Shown here piece after piece: positions 1-11,350 of a DNA stretch of 64,000 nt. Position numbers and translations under genes: made by a program. The notes under the pieces were generated by a model. That model saw only the letters and a program-made list of their open reading frames with translations, was not told where the DNA came from and did no database searches. Each line of letters begins with the position of its first letter. Positions within the stretch are counted from its first letter, which is position 1. This DNA comes from Zychaea mexicana (Eukaryota > Mucoromycota > Mucoromycetes > Mucorales > Lichtheimiaceae): the NCBI RefSeq assembly GCF_025766255.1, contig NW_026516744.1, positions 62,001-126,000 of the forward strand. The letters are read 5' to 3'.

Positions 1-1716
1 TCTTTTTTTTTTTAGCACACATCATCATTGATACGAATTAGGCGAAAAAAAGAGATCTGTCGGGTTAATTTTTGTTTTTGTGTCTGGGTGTAGTAAGTAG
101 GAGTATGTGACAAATTGGCCAACTCATTTCCCTTTTATTGTCAGACAGTTAAGAAAAAGACATGTGGATGCGACGACGAAATAAGGATGGCTTGAATTTG
201 TATTTTATTGCCATGTTGATATCTCACAATCTCGCTTTAGCCTAATCAGGCCTTTTGCACTCACACATAATACTACAGAGAGAGAGAGAGAGCTTAGAGT
301 ACCATTACCGGGTTAGATTAAGGAGAAATCATCATGAAATCATCAGACTGTTTATACGTCACATATACCTCTTTATAATGCAGCTGTTGTTGTTGTTGAC
401 TGCCGTATATGAAGAACACATTGCAAACTACGTAATGAGAATTGCTTATTCTCTCGTCATATATATGGTGTTGAATAGAAACGTTAGCGCTTAACTATCA
501 TGTACAGCTTTTAAAACACAGGTCTCTTTCTATTGTGTATGATACCTATCATCCATCGACTTATTAGTGATTATATCCTATGTGAGCTCTCTCATTACAG
601 ACACTCGCATCACTCACGACAAAAACGTGATTTCAGATAATACAAGGTAAATAATGCTTTTCAACACCACCATGTTCTACTAGGCTCTGGCTTGATCGGG
701 AAAAATCTTTTTTTTTCCTCTCAGTACCAGTGGTAGGAACAAGATCAAGTAAGATGGGATCGAAGCACTATGTATCCTTTCCTGGCCCCCACTCGATCAG
801 TCCTCAATCTCATTCCTTTATTATTCAAACACTCATTCAAAAAAGAGGGTTTTGGCTAGCTCTCTTGTGCTAGGAGAAGAGTGCTTATTGTGCCTTTTTT
901 CTAGACACAAGCAATCATTAAAGCTTGATTAATATAAACGAAATAATAATGGATATCAAGTAGTAGGATCTGATTTGCTAACCTGGTCTTCTTCACCTAA
1001 AGTAGGTAGGGATTTGGGCGACTGACCGGGTTTAACAAAGGGGGAGAAAAGAAGTATACATATTTACTGTCTGATGTTGATGAATTTGTTCTCGTTACCG
1101 GTAATGATTTGTGATCGTATCATCGTAAATCAACAATTCCTATAACGAGGTGGTTTGCTAATGATACACGGTCACTCACGATACTGTAATCCTGTCTATA
1201 TTGTTGTTGCTGACGATCTCACACAGATCGCACCGACAGCCCCCCGATACTTGTATTTCCTTCTTCTTTTGTCCTTTCTTCGTAGCTAATGACTATGATA
1301 CTTGTAATGACCAGTGCTCGAGTTGATTTGTATCAATTATGTAATCAATTAATACTGCCCATACTGATGTAAAATTCGCAAAACTGCAAAGTAGTTTAGT
1401 CTCATGACGTCTATTGTTGTCTCTCCGAGAGACCCGTTGGGTACTTGTGCTGTCAAAATTATGCGATGGCACAGACATACACATCATCGGTAACAGCACA
1501 CAACTGTACTGCGCATGCTTCGCCACACAAAAGAACCCATCCAATGCATCAAAGCAGCTACCAACGATTCTCTCAGGCCATTGGTCCAACAAGAATAGGT
1601 CCTTCAACCGCAGCAGCAAAAGGTGCCAATATGGAGTTTTTATAAAGTCCGTATTCGAGGGCGGCATATCCAAGTTTTCTTTTCTTTTTCTTCTTTTGCC
1701 TCTTTCATATATCAAA
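1..1716. other. Intergenic region upstream of the SQS1-like gene
   Basis: No convincing gene is seen on either strand. There is an (AG)n microsatellite at about 276-292 and several AT-rich and poly-T stretches. The open frames here are short, start at non-ATG codons and show no domain pattern. The distal part presumably contains the promoter of the gene beginning at 1717; its immediate leader (1680-1710) is pyrimidine-rich. Confidence 0.5.
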
Positions 1717-4283
1717 ATGCCGAAAAATAGGGGAAGTCGAGGTGGTTCATTTCGAGGAAGAGGACGCGGCGGTAGCCGGGGAGGTGGCGGTAGCAGCCGC
1801 AACAACAATCGTGGACGTGGACGTGGCGGTGGCGGTCGTGGTCGTGGTCGTAAGCTTTATCCGACGTCACTAGGTTATGTTTACAAGGTAGAAAACGATT
1901 ACGATCCAGAAAGCAGTGAAGGCGATCTGGAAGACGATTTTCCAGTTTTTGGCCAGTTTGGTGCTGTGGACGATCCCAAATACGATCCTGATATTGAGCT
2001 GCTTACTGCCAAAGGCAAGTTTAGCCGTTATGTTTTTACCATAGAGATGGGTCTTCTATCTTTTAAACTATAGAAAAGGCTAACCTATGACCCTTACTTT
2101 TTTTCTTTCTTCTTTTTTGCTGTGTGTGGTTGTGATTTGGAATTTAAACAGAAGCAAAGACGACAAAACAACGTAAAGTGCTTGATCATCGAGCATTATT
2201 GAATGCACAAGGCAGCGATTCCGAAGAGGAAGTGATCCGCAGTAGCTCAAGCCGCAGCAATAGCAAAATAACATATACAAAGGCTGTCACTTTTACACGA
2301 TCCTCCAGCGTTCTGAATGACGACAGCAACAACGGTATATATCAACTTATGTGTGGGAAGAAAAACAGACAAACACACTTGACGCCACAGAAGCGATGCA
2401 ATGGCATGGATATTGACTAGCGTCTGTAACTATGCTATTAGAAAAAGAAGTGTCACCAGCCATGGCCCCAGAAACAACGGCAACCACAGCAGAAACACAA
2501 GAGAAAATGATTATAGAAAAAACGGACGAGTCTTCGAGCTTGTACCTTGACTCGAATCCAAGCGATATTGTCATTGACGAAATTGTGGACAGCGAGGCGC
2601 ACTCTCAACAAGACGACGGCGTTCCTGTTCTTGGATTTTACTTTGATTCAAATCCTGGCCCAGTTGCAGCTGTCTCCAATGATGATGATCATCATCATCG
2701 TTATAACAACAACCAAGCTGCTGGTAAAACCAACAATAACGGCAAAGGCAAAAAGCGACAGCAACGCAAAATTATCCCAGGCGACGATATTTATTTGGGA
2801 ACATCATCATCATCCGACGACGTCGACGACGACGAAGAAGAGCACGGCCACAAGGCGGATAACATCATTCACCTTGACAAAAGTAAAGGTCGTCGCACAA
2901 ACAACCGTCGAAAAGACATGGACGACGAAGATGATATTGCCATTATGCGAGATTATATGGAAAACGTCGGTTTGAATGACGACGATGACGAGGAAGAAGG
3001 TTTGGAAGCATTACGGGCGTTTGCCAATGGTACAGACCCCGCAGCACAAAATTATCCAGAGATATACGAGCTGAGCGACTCTGACGAAAACGTCATTGAA
3101 GTACCCCCTGATTCGGACGAGGAGGACGACTTTGACACTGTTGGAAACGGGGCTTTTGATCATCAGAGTGACGATGAATCAGTGCAAGAGATTTCGGAAA
3201 AGGACTTTCGATACGCCCTGGAACAATCATTGGATCAAGTTCCACCTAGCTTGCAGACGGGTAAGCTTATATTTGTATGATCTGGGGGTTATGGTACGGT
3301 TCGAGATGTTAAAAAGATCATGATTAGGTATTCGAAACCGGTTAGAACGTCAAAGTAAACGAGACAAAAAGCTGGAGAAAAAGCAAAAGCAATTGGACAA
3401 GCGTGCAACAAAGAATGCCAAACGGGAATATGAAGGCAACAATGTACAATTACGCAAACTTGACAAGTATGTAGAGTGGGGGATGATATGGGGGCGAGTT
3501 CTTGGTTGGAAGAGATTACTTATATGGGGGCTATGCATTATAGGCGTATAAGGATGTTCATTATGGACGATCAATTGTCTAGTTATCAAGTGGCGCCAAT
3601 GAGCAAATTCTGTCGTCGACAACTCCACCTGCTTGCTACAGCCTACAAGCTTAAATCCCATAGTTTTGGAACAGGCGCTCAAAGGTATTATTGTTTGGGA
3701 CAGAGGGTGTGGCAAAGGTCAGGATGCATCTGGGTGGAGTTGGGAGAAAATACTCATCATCCTTGTATATATATCATATATATAATAGAACGCCAGTTCT
3801 GCAAAAGACGCGAGATACCTTTTTGCCAGCGGATCGTAGATACATTGAACGATTTCTGGACGAAGCACAATCAACGATCGATGCACAATCCAGTATCCTG
3901 CGGAAACATCGCATCGATAATGGACCCACATACAATAAGCCCAACAAAAAGGGCAAGCATCATGGCGGCAAAAAGGATAAAAAGAGCAAGCCAATGGCAG
4001 CCAATGCTGGCCCTTCAGTCAATACCGTGGTTGGCGCAGATGTTGGACCTATTGGAGAAACCAATGTGGGTCATCGTATGCTTGCAGCAATGGGGTAAGA
4101 GTGTGCCAATCCAATGATTTTAAAAGGGAAAAAGAAATAATGCTAAAAGAAATGTACATTGCTATTTTGTGTGTTGTAATAATTAGATGGAAACAAGGCG
4201 ATGCTTTGGGTGCCAATAACGAAGGTATCACGGCCCCAATAGAAGCTGTTATACGGCGAAAGAGACAAGGTCTTGGGTCATAA
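1717..4283 (+). CDS. SQS1: R3H and G-patch domain protein, Sqs1-like (7 exons)
   Basis: Exons 1717-2014, 2152-2334, 2421-3260, 3328-3466, 3544-3684, 3789-4094 and 4187-4283 join in phase to 667 residues. The N-terminus is an RGG/GR-rich tract (about residues 4-45), followed by long acidic, Ser-rich low-complexity regions and a Lys/Arg-rich coiled stretch. An R3H domain lies at about 487-545 (RRQLH gives the R-x3-H signature). A G-patch closes the protein at about 627-667 (GWKQGDALGANNEG...GLG). This order matches the yeast Sqs1 / R3H-G-patch family. Its known members activate the DEAH helicase Prp43 through the G-patch, in splicing and ribosome assembly. The start was chosen as the first ATG before the RGG tract. 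Intron 1 (2015-2151) has a GC donor (GCAAGT). The gene ends 13 bp from the convergent neighbour's stop. The exon 5 acceptor could instead be at 3552. Confidence 0.85.
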
Positions 4284-4296
4284 ATTAATAAAAAAA

Positions 4297-4784
4297 TTAT
4301 GACCAAATGTTCTTGCGTAGTTTTTTCTTTTCTGCTTTTGTGGCAGCTCGTTCAACTTTGGCTTCTCCTTTCTCTGCAACGAGTAATGCTCGAGCAACTT
4401 TTTTCTGTTGACGCGCATTGGCGCTTCGTTTCATGGTCGTGTTCTTTTTCACTTTGTGTGTGCTTGCGTTGTTGTTGTGGTCCACGGATATTGCTTGTTT
4501 TCGAACATGTAATAACCCGAGTTCTTGTTCAATACGTTCCTTGGCTGTAACAATGATTAGATCTTTTGATTCTCCTAATTATTACTGTGTCTCAATTGGG
4601 TTTCGTTACCATTGCTAGGTTCAACGTCTGGTTGCTGGGATGTGACATGCTTAGAAACATTACTTTTTGCCGATTGAACTGTATGGCAACATTATGGAAT
4701 TAATACTTTGAGGAATAGTTTGGGTGGGGGTTGAGAGTTACATTTAGTGCTAGCGCTGCCTTTGCCCTTGTTTGCTTTGCCCAT
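4297..4784 (-). CDS. Small basic protein, Alb1-like ribosome-biogenesis factor (tentative; 3 exons)
   Basis: On the minus strand, exons 4742-4784, 4610-4678 and 4297-4544 join in phase to 119 residues, beginning MGKANKGKGSASTK. The protein is Lys/Arg/Ala-rich. Its C-terminal half (KKNTTMKRSANARQQ..., then alternating Lys/Glu/Ala) looks like a basic helix or coiled coil. The general look resembles fungal Alb1 (partner of Arx1 on pre-60S particles), but this name rests on composition and pattern only. Introns have GTAACT and GTAACG donors with CAG acceptors. It is convergent with the SQS1-like gene (13 bp between stops). Other small nucleolar basic proteins are possible alternatives. Confidence 0.6.
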
Positions 4785-4948
4785 TCTTTTTTTTTGTGCG
4801 AGATCGATCAAGAAATAAAAAAAAGGGCTCGGTTTGAGGACGAAAAAAGAATTTGAAATAACGGACTTTGGATTATAGAGCGTCTAAATAGGTGATATAT
4901 TCATGCATTTGCGGGGTGGGGGGGGTGGATGTGTTGTGTATAAGAATA

Positions 4949-6600
4949 CTATATGTACATTTCTTTCATGGCATTTGTGAGTGTAGATGACTCGCCATCC
5001 TTTCTAGCACCTTGCTTCTTGTTGTCCTCGAGCCATTTGGCCCTCCGTTTTTCCTTTTGCATCTGTTTCTTTTGACGTTCTGTCAACTTTTTTGCTTTTT
5101 TCTTGGATGCTGGCCCCTTTGGCTTTTCTTGTTGCTCTCGTTCTTTTTTCTTTTCGTCATTTCCCCCTTCCTCCTCTTCTACTTCTGTTGCTACTACTGC
5201 TGTTGCTGCTTCCATGTCGTTTATGACGCTGTTGTTAGGTTTGGCTTCATCACTAGACGATGGGTTGTCGACCAATGCTGATCCGTTGTCTTTTCTTTCT
5301 GCTTCTTCTTCCTCTTCTTTGTTTTGCTCCTCTAACGCCTCTTGTTGTAGTCGTTCTATGCAAAAGTCGTCTTTTTTGGTAGATGGTTGTCCTACGTGCT
5401 CTTGTTTAGATTCTTCTTTTTCTTCTGGTTCTTCGACGGATACATCATAAAGCACTTCAATCACTTTGTCTGGATCCCCTTTGTGTTTCCGTAATAACCG
5501 ACGAATTTTCCGTAGGTCAGTGTCAGGACATGCGGCTAGCACCACCTTTTCTTTTGAGTCTAATGGATCAGTTTCAACTGCCTCATCTTGTTGCTTGTCT
5601 GCTTGGCATTCTTGCTGGGCAACCTAATAATTGGAATCCGGTCATTTCGTCATTTCGTGTTTTTAAACGTTGCTGTCCACTCTTTGGTTTTAACGAGATA
5701 TACCCTGACATCTGGCGGCCCAGTGAACGGCCCATCTAAATTGCGCACCGAAGAATAGTGTTCCCAGCTATGATATGCAATATGCAATATGGTTTCTGCT
5801 TCTTCATTTTCGTCTACTCCACGAATCACATAGCTATATATACCCAAGGTTAAAAAAAAAACAAGATGGCAAAACTTCTTTCAATTGAAAATCAGCCCTT
5901 TCTCCAGAAACATCACCCTAATAAACAGCCATCCATATAGCCAAGACACAAAAAAAACTCACATCAATCCAGGCTGATAGACTTTAATATCGACTTGACG
6001 CATTCGTGCAAATGCAGCCAATTCCATATTGCCGCCATACGTGCCATCCTCTTCCATACACTCGAGATGATGATCAAACGATTGGTCATTCTCTACGAAG
6101 AACTTGTATTCGTCTTCATGTTCTCGCAAAAACCCGCATACATCGCGTCGGAACGTAGGGTATTCTGTATCGTAACCATGGTATTGGTCGGATAAGGCAC
6201 TGGAATAGGGTGTTAAAACACCCTCCTTTGTCAATGACTGCAAAAGTAAAAAGGAGAGAGAAAAAAACGAACCGGAAGAGACAGTTGCCATCGCCTGTCA
6301 TGTCTTTGGTGCATAAACCTAGATCGCGCAGCTGTGATTCCAAATCGCCTGTGTCTGGCATTTTCAAGGACTATGATCCCATGTTAAAGTTGTGTGATCG
6401 GCGCACGGTTGCAAAAGGCAAAAAGAAGAAAAGGGCTAACACGTATAACAAAGTTACCTTGTGTCCGCCACGCCGTCTCCCTTTGCCTATGTTTGAGTGT
6501 CCGTTCGGGTGAATAGTGTAAAAGCGACATATAAGCTAAATCTTGTAAGCGATCGGTCTTTACCATGATCTTTTTTTGCATGCTTTTTGCCTTTGGCCAT
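4949..6600 (-). CDS. OTU-family cysteine deubiquitinase, OTUD3-like (6 exons)
   Basis: Minus-strand exons 6564-6600, 6458-6486, 6273-6370, 5963-6199, 5704-5833 and 4949-5623 join in phase to 401 residues. The OTU domain spans about 32-175. TGDGNCLFR carries Asp49 and the catalytic Cys52, and HIAYHSWEHYSSV carries the catalytic His159; this is the OTU fold order. After it comes a CUE/UBA-like helix set (about 205-235, LAACPDTDLRKIRRLLRKHKGD), then an acidic linker and a Lys-rich tail (KKAKKLTERQKKQ). Family role: hydrolysis of ubiquitin chains from substrates. The short first two exons (MAKGKKHAKKDHG + KGRRRGGHK) were chosen because only this path enters the OTU frame in phase. The alternative open frame through 6384-6659 would need a non-ATG start. 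The gene is about 240 bp upstream (on its own strand) of the Nas6-like gene's stop. Confidence 0.88.
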
Positions 6601-6837
6601 TGCGATCTTTTACAACTTGGACGCTGTTTAGCGGGGCGATCCCTATTTTGGTTATCCAAAGAAGCTCCGCTAGCAACAACATGGTATACTATTCACAAAG
6701 AGACGTCTATCATCAAAAGAAGCAAGAGTAATAAAGGAGTTGATTCTTACAGTCTGATAGCAATCAGTCTCTCTACGACGACATTAAAGACACATATGAG
6801 TCGTTTGTGATGGAAAGGTGCTCGTTTTTTTTATTTA

Positions 6838-7875
6838 TTATACATCTTCTTCGATATGCTTCTCAATAAAGAGTCGTACTTCTTTGGTTCTGCATACATC
6901 CACAGGCGACTTTCCTTCGGCATTCAATTGATCCGCGTTACCCCCATGCTGCAAAAGCACCGCTGCCGTGTCTCCGTGACCTTCTTCGCATGCCAAATGC
7001 AATGGCGTGTTTGCTTCAGCGTCCTTGGGATTGACTCGACATTTTGCCGCGAGCAGGAGTTTGACGACCGCCGTAAAGCCTTGAGCGGCGGCTCGATGTC
7101 TATATATTTACAATCATGTCAACTCTACTGTCTTTATACATTGTTCCTCAAGGTTGCGAAGATAACTTTACAATGGGGTTTGTTTGATGTTATTGATTTG
7201 ATTGGGCTGGGCCTTGTTTGCTAATAATAGCTTGACGATTTCAATTCGGTTTTTTGAAGCTGCATAATGTCTATTGTTTTTCCACGTGGTTAAAAAGTTG
7301 TTCGCTGCGTGTCAAGGGTAAAAAAAAAAGGGCAGCTTACAAAGCAGTTTGACCTGTCTCGTTTTGGAGAAACACGTCAGCACCATGCTTTACGAGACTT
7401 TCTGCTGAAGCAATATGTCCGGCAGATGCTGGTATAGCCCAAAAAAAAAAGAGACTAATCAATTAAAGGGTAAGTACGCGTCATCTTTATTTTTTTGTGG
7501 ATATACCTGCAATCATAAGTGGTGACCAGCCAGACTAATGTTGCCACAAAAGAAAAAAAAAAAGAGTTAGACTTCGACTCTGTTAGTCCATGGATCGAGC
7601 AACATTGCTAATTTTTTACATCGTCTACGACGTTTATTGAGGCGTCTTTAGAGATCAAGTAGTCGACAATGTCACCTTGGCCTCCGGATGCAGCCCAGTG
7701 CAATGGAGTGCGATCGTCCTAAAAGAAAAGGGTCCATCAGCAAGCAGGGCCATGAGTTTGCGTGTATCAAAGTATGCACCTCGTCTTTTTCTTTGACAGC
7801 AGCAGAGACCCTATCGACAAGCTGTTGGACAACAAAGAGCTTGCCTTCGTATGCAGCAGTAAATATGTTTAGCAT
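6838..7875 (-). CDS. NAS6: 26S proteasome assembly chaperone gankyrin/Nas6 (PSMD10 ortholog; 6 exons)
   Basis: Minus-strand exons 7780-7875, 7620-7718, 7507-7534, 7341-7428, 7172-7270 and 6838-7099 join in phase to 223 residues, close to the length of human PSMD10 (226). The protein is almost entirely ankyrin repeats (DDRTPLHWAASGGQGDIVDYL, SGWSPLMIAASAGHIASAESL, TALHYAASKNRIEIVKLLL, TPLHRAAAQGFTAVVKLLL, TPLHLACEEGHGDTAAVLL), ending in a short Glu/Asp-rich tail. Known role: binds the C-terminus of the Rpt3 ATPase during assembly of the proteasome regulatory particle. Length and uninterrupted repeats favour PSMD10 over generic ankyrin proteins, but ankyrin consensus alone cannot prove orthology. 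Start is the first ATG of the frame, just before MLNIFTAAYEGKL. Confidence 0.8.
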
Positions 7876-8242
7876 AATCGAAAGATCTGACTTTTTGGGG
7901 ACTTGTCAATTAGCCACGCACTATGCAAATTTTAAATGTCCGCCAGACTTCTTTTTGGATTACACACACTTTCTTATTGTATGTATGAAAAAAAAAAAAG
8001 TATATATTTAACAATGGGGTTGTGTGTTTGCGTCACTGTGTATATGCATTTTGTCATGACGGCGGCGGTGGGGAAGAAGAGAGAAAGAGAGAGAGGGAAA
8101 CTTTTTTTTTAACTACAAAGAGAGACACGTTTGGGGAAAAGAAAGTAATATACAATTTTATATGTAAAAGGAAAAAAAAAGTTCATGGAAGTCTGTATAC
8201 AATGATAGGATGTAAAGGGGGTATATGGATTTACTGTGCCTC
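7876..8242. other. Intergenic region
   Basis: This lies between the Nas6-like start and the 3' end of the next minus-strand gene. It has a purine-rich run near 8060-8100 (GA-rich) and poly-A/T tracts. No ORF or RNA gene is supported. It presumably holds the Nas6 promoter and the terminator of the gene at 8243-8581. Confidence 0.4.
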
Positions 8243-8581
8243 TCAAGAAGAAGCTGCTTGGACGTTGGGGCAGTAGGTCTGCATGAGCATGGACAGCAGC
8301 TCCTCGGCGCTGTCTTGCATGGACTTGTCCGCAGGCATGGCCGGACTCTGCGGGGCCGAGTTGGACGGCGTTGGCGGCAAGGAGAAGGAGACGTCAACAA
8401 AGTCCATGTCCGCGAACGGGTCGTCCTGTGCATCGGTTGTCAGTGGGGGTGGCGAGGGCGAGTTGTCCCAGTCGTCTTCCATAAAAACCATTGGCTGGTA
8501 GGGCTCGAGCAGAAGCATGCCTTGATTGGAGGAGGGCGAGGCGGAGGTTGAAGAGGATGGGACGGTGTCTGTGGTGGTCAT
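8243..8581 (-). CDS. Acidic Ser/Pro-rich protein of unknown function (112 aa)
   Basis: This single-exon frame starts at an ATG and encodes 112 residues. The N-terminus is Ser/Thr-rich (MTTTDTVPSSSTSASPSS). The middle is acidic and hydrophobic (MEDDWDNSPSPPPL, DDPFADMDFVDVSFSLPPTP), and the C-terminus has a short helix-like segment (SAEELLSMLMQTYCPN). No known domain is recognised. Alternating acidic and bulky hydrophobic residues with SP/TP sites resemble a transactivation or phospho-regulated disordered protein, but that is inference. GC content is clearly higher than in its surroundings, as expected of coding sequence. A TATA-like box lies 158 bp upstream on the same strand (8739-8746), supporting a real transcription unit. 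Confidence 0.6.
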   Translation of the reverse strand: MTTTDTVPSSSTSASPSSNQGMLLLEPYQPMVFMEDDWDNSPSPPPLTTDAQDDPFADMDFVDVSFSLPPTPSNSAPQSPAMPADKSMQDSAEELLSMLMQTYCPNVQAASS

Positions 8582-9225
8582 GTTTGCTGAGTTTCAAAAG
8601 TTGTTGCTGTTGCTGTTGTTCACTTGAAAGCGAGAGAGAAGAAGGTTTATTTTAAAAGGGGAGGTGTGTGTGTGTGTGTGATACCATGCGACAAGAAAAA
8701 AATAAAAAAGACGACGTAAAGAAAAAAAAGAGTCCCAGTTTATATATTGGACGGCCACCTGCGGGCCGCTCGGGAGCCCCGATCGGCGCTCTAAACTGGC
8801 CGAGAGCTGTTTTCGATGGCTGTACCAATCACATGCAGCCAGCATTGTTTTTCTTTCCTCGGTGAAGTGAATTCCCGTGTGAAACACACGGGTCACCCTC
8901 TCCAAAAAGAATTTTTTCTGATCCCCAAAGCAACACAGAAGCAGAAGAAAGAAAGAAAGCTCAGCCCGACGATCGTCTGCCTGGCTACTATTTAGCGCTT
9001 GTTTCACAAACAACAAAGAAAGAAAAAAAAAACCTGATTAAAACAGCAGCAGCACCCAGCTGCAGCAGCTTTGGAAGCAAAAACAAACAACCCCCAGCAT
9101 GCGCCCTCTCTTCCACCCCCCCCCCACCCCCGGGGAGCATCCCCCTTTGCGGGTTGAATGAAAGCGATCCCCTCTCTCTCTTTTTCTCTCTTCTCTCTCT
9201 CATCTTTTCTCTCCCCACCCAGCCG
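8582..9225. other. Divergent promoter region between the acidic orphan gene and NTA1
   Basis: This is about 640 bp shared by two outward-facing genes. It contains a (GT)n run near 8663-8680, poly-C/poly-T tracts around 9114-9130 and a long pyrimidine-rich stretch (9165-9215) just before the NTA1 start. Long open frames on either strand here are low-complexity shadows. Confidence 0.4.
8739..8746 (-). promoter_or_regulatory. TATA-like box for the 8243-8581 gene
   Basis: TATATAAA reads on the minus strand about 158 bp upstream of the ATG at 8581. A CCAAT motif occurs further upstream near 8824, on the plus strand. The position is consistent with a core promoter; no transcript data are available. 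Confidence 0.4.
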
Positions 9226-10491
9226 ATGAAAATAGGTAATTTGCAATTCCGTCACCCTAAACAACCTCCCCCCCTTTTTTTTATTTTTCCCTCTTTCACA
9301 CAGCTCCTTTCCCACCCCCCCCCAGAAAGAAAAAAGGCCCTTTCTCCCATCCCAAACTAATGCAATGCTTACTGCCAAAAAACTCCCCGACCGAACCGTT
9401 TGCATAATGAAAATGTTCTGTTTCAAGCATGCTGTCAGTTCACCCCTGTGTGGGCAGATCCTCTAGCGACCATTGCCATTGTAGACAATCTACTTTCACA
9501 GTAAGCCCCCCCTCTTTCTGGTTCTTCCCCAAGCCCAAGGAGAATGACCTCTTTCTCTTCCTTTTTGTACCTGCAGCTAAAACCCGCAAAATAACACTAA
9601 AAGGTATGGACCTGACGCCATTGATCTGCTCGTGTTGCCAGAAATGGCATTGACTGGCTATGTGTTCAAGAGCCATGACGAGATTCAGCCGTTCCTGGAG
9701 GACGCCGAATGGGGCACCACCGTGCAATGGGCCAAGCGACAAGCGCAACGCCTCTGTAGTTTTGTGGTTGTTGGCTATCCGCAAAGCCCCGGCTACAACA
9801 GCTTGTGCTGCGTCAACCCGCAAGGTCATCTGGTCAAGACATATCAAAAGGCCTTTCTCTTCGAGACAGATGAACGCTGGGCTGCGGAGGGCCCTGGCTT
9901 TGTGTCAATGACCATAGAAGGTCTAGGCAGGGTCGGATTTGGCATTTGCATGGATATCAATCCGTATCAGTTCAAGGCTCCCTTTGACGCCTATGAATTC
10001 GCGCGCTTCCATGACGACCAAGATACCCAGATCATTGTCTGTTGCATGGCTTGGTTGCAAGGCAACAACAACAACAACAGCAGCACAAGTAGTGTCACCG
10101 ACACCATTTCTTATTGGGCCCAACGCCTTGCACCTTTGATTGTGCAGAACCGCCGTCGTGTTTGTGTCGTTGCATGCAATCGCACAGGATCAGAAAAAGG
10201 TACGCATCATCATGCTATGTCTGCCTACTTGGTTTATTCTACATCGACATACATACATACATACATCCAAGATCTGTAAACGCCTGTCATCCCCTCCCCC
10301 CTTCCTTCCTTCTCCCTTGATCCTCTCATCCCCTTCCACAGAGACTCATTTTTGCTTTTTTTATTCAAGGATCTACATTTGCAGGCGGCAGCAGCATTTT
10401 ACAGGTCGGCTATAATACCCCGCGCTTGTTGAACCACATGGGTTCGCGAGACAGTGGCGTCATGATTGTAGATGTAGACATACAATCTTAG
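9226..10491 (+). CDS. NTA1: Protein N-terminal amidase Nta1, nitrilase superfamily (4 exons)
   Basis: Exons 9226-9235, 9428-9500, 9604-10199 and 10370-10491 join in phase to 266 residues. The nitrilase catalytic triad is present: Glu41 (LLVLPEMALTGY), Lys110 (KTYQKAFLFETDE) and Cys143 (GFGICMDINPY). In the family, Nta1 deamidates N-terminal Asn and Gln of proteins to Asp and Glu, feeding the Arg/N-degron pathway. The YGPDAIDLLVLPEMALTGY and KAFLFETDERW contexts favour Nta1 over other nitrilases. The first coding exon is only 10 nt (ATG AAA ATA G). It is required because the frame of exon 2 has no ATG before an in-frame stop, and the junction gives MKIACCQFTP, a normal nitrilase start. It is divergent from the acidic orphan gene at 8243-8581. 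Confidence 0.85.
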
Positions 10492-11172
10492 TAGTACACT
10501 CTCGATCCACATGATAATTAAAAAGATTTCTGCTGTGGCCTTTGGAAAATCTCTTTTTGAGTTATTTTTGGTGCAATGCATGATACACTGTATGGGCGGT
10601 ATTAGCCACCATTTAAGCATCTGCCAGTTGAGTAGCACACTCTTGTCAAGTGGGGTACTGTAAATTGGCGACGCAGTGGAATGCGTCTCGCACGTTAATA
10701 TGCTTTTGTTTAGTGCCATTGGAAACTTTGTCTGATCAGCAGCTATTAGTCAAAAAGTCATTCATCATTTTTTTACATTCAACACCGTCCGCGCCTACCA
10801 TGCATCATGTATATGTACATATCACACACATACACATACGCATACGCAGGGCACGCCGGCATATTACTCTCTCTCTCTCTCTCTCAAACGGACCAGCCAA
10901 AGTCGGACGATGGCCTTTTTGGAAAATCCTATCAAACAGATGGTCATTTGTTAGCTGCACCTGAATTACAGGGCTGATCTCAAATGTTCATAGATGCCTC
11001 TTTTGAACATGAGGGCATTGGAGAGGAACATTGACGACGACGCTATAACAATGATGAGGATGATGGGCGGTAGGTCCCGGATCGATCCAAACAGGATTTC
11101 CAGAGTATTACAGAATGACAGAATTATGAAAATAGGGTACCACAAAGAAAGCAAGTGACGCCCGTGTTAATA
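10492..11172. other. Intergenic region left of the composite element
   Basis: No supported gene is seen. There is a (CT)n microsatellite at about 10866-10885 and a CA/TA-rich patch near 10820-10850. The segment ends where similarity to the distant inverted arm begins (11173). Confidence 0.4.
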
Positions 11173-11192
11173 CAGGATTTTTTCACTATTGG

Positions 11193-11350
11193 TTGGCACA
11201 TCTTATATTTTCCAACTTGGCGTCGCACCAATTTCGATTTGGCGATGGGAGGCATATGGCATTTTTCTTTTGGCCTGTCATGTATTCCGATTTGGCACTA
11301 CATGAGTTTTCCTTGGCATGACTCGAGTTTCGATTTGACATTCTCGATGG
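11193..11350 (+). repeat. Subterminal array of about 22-bp degenerate repeats (left)
   Basis: Seven or eight irregular repeats are built on TTGGC, several preceded by CGAT (CGATTTGGC) and spaced about 18-24 bp apart. Examples are TTGGCACATC, TTGGCGTCGC, TTGGCGATGG, TTGGCACTAC and TTGGCATGAC. The same array occurs in inverted orientation at the other outer end (about 21451-21597). Such arrays can bind a transposase or origin protein, but function here is inferred. Confidence 0.55.

Noticed and set aside
1293..1808. 171-codon minus-strand frame opposite the start of the SQS1-like gene
   Set aside because: It is antisense to the RGG-coding segment; its Pro/Arg/Leu-rich N-terminus is the mirror of the Gly/Arg repeat.
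6384..6659. Open minus-strand frame as the 5' exon of the OTU gene
   Set aside because: It begins at a non-ATG codon, and its donor phase does not enter the OTU frame. The MAKGKKHAKKDHG path with a short second exon does.
9004..9426. 140-codon minus-strand frame covering the NTA1 leader
   Set aside because: It is low-complexity sequence produced by a pyrimidine-rich leader and first intron; no family pattern.
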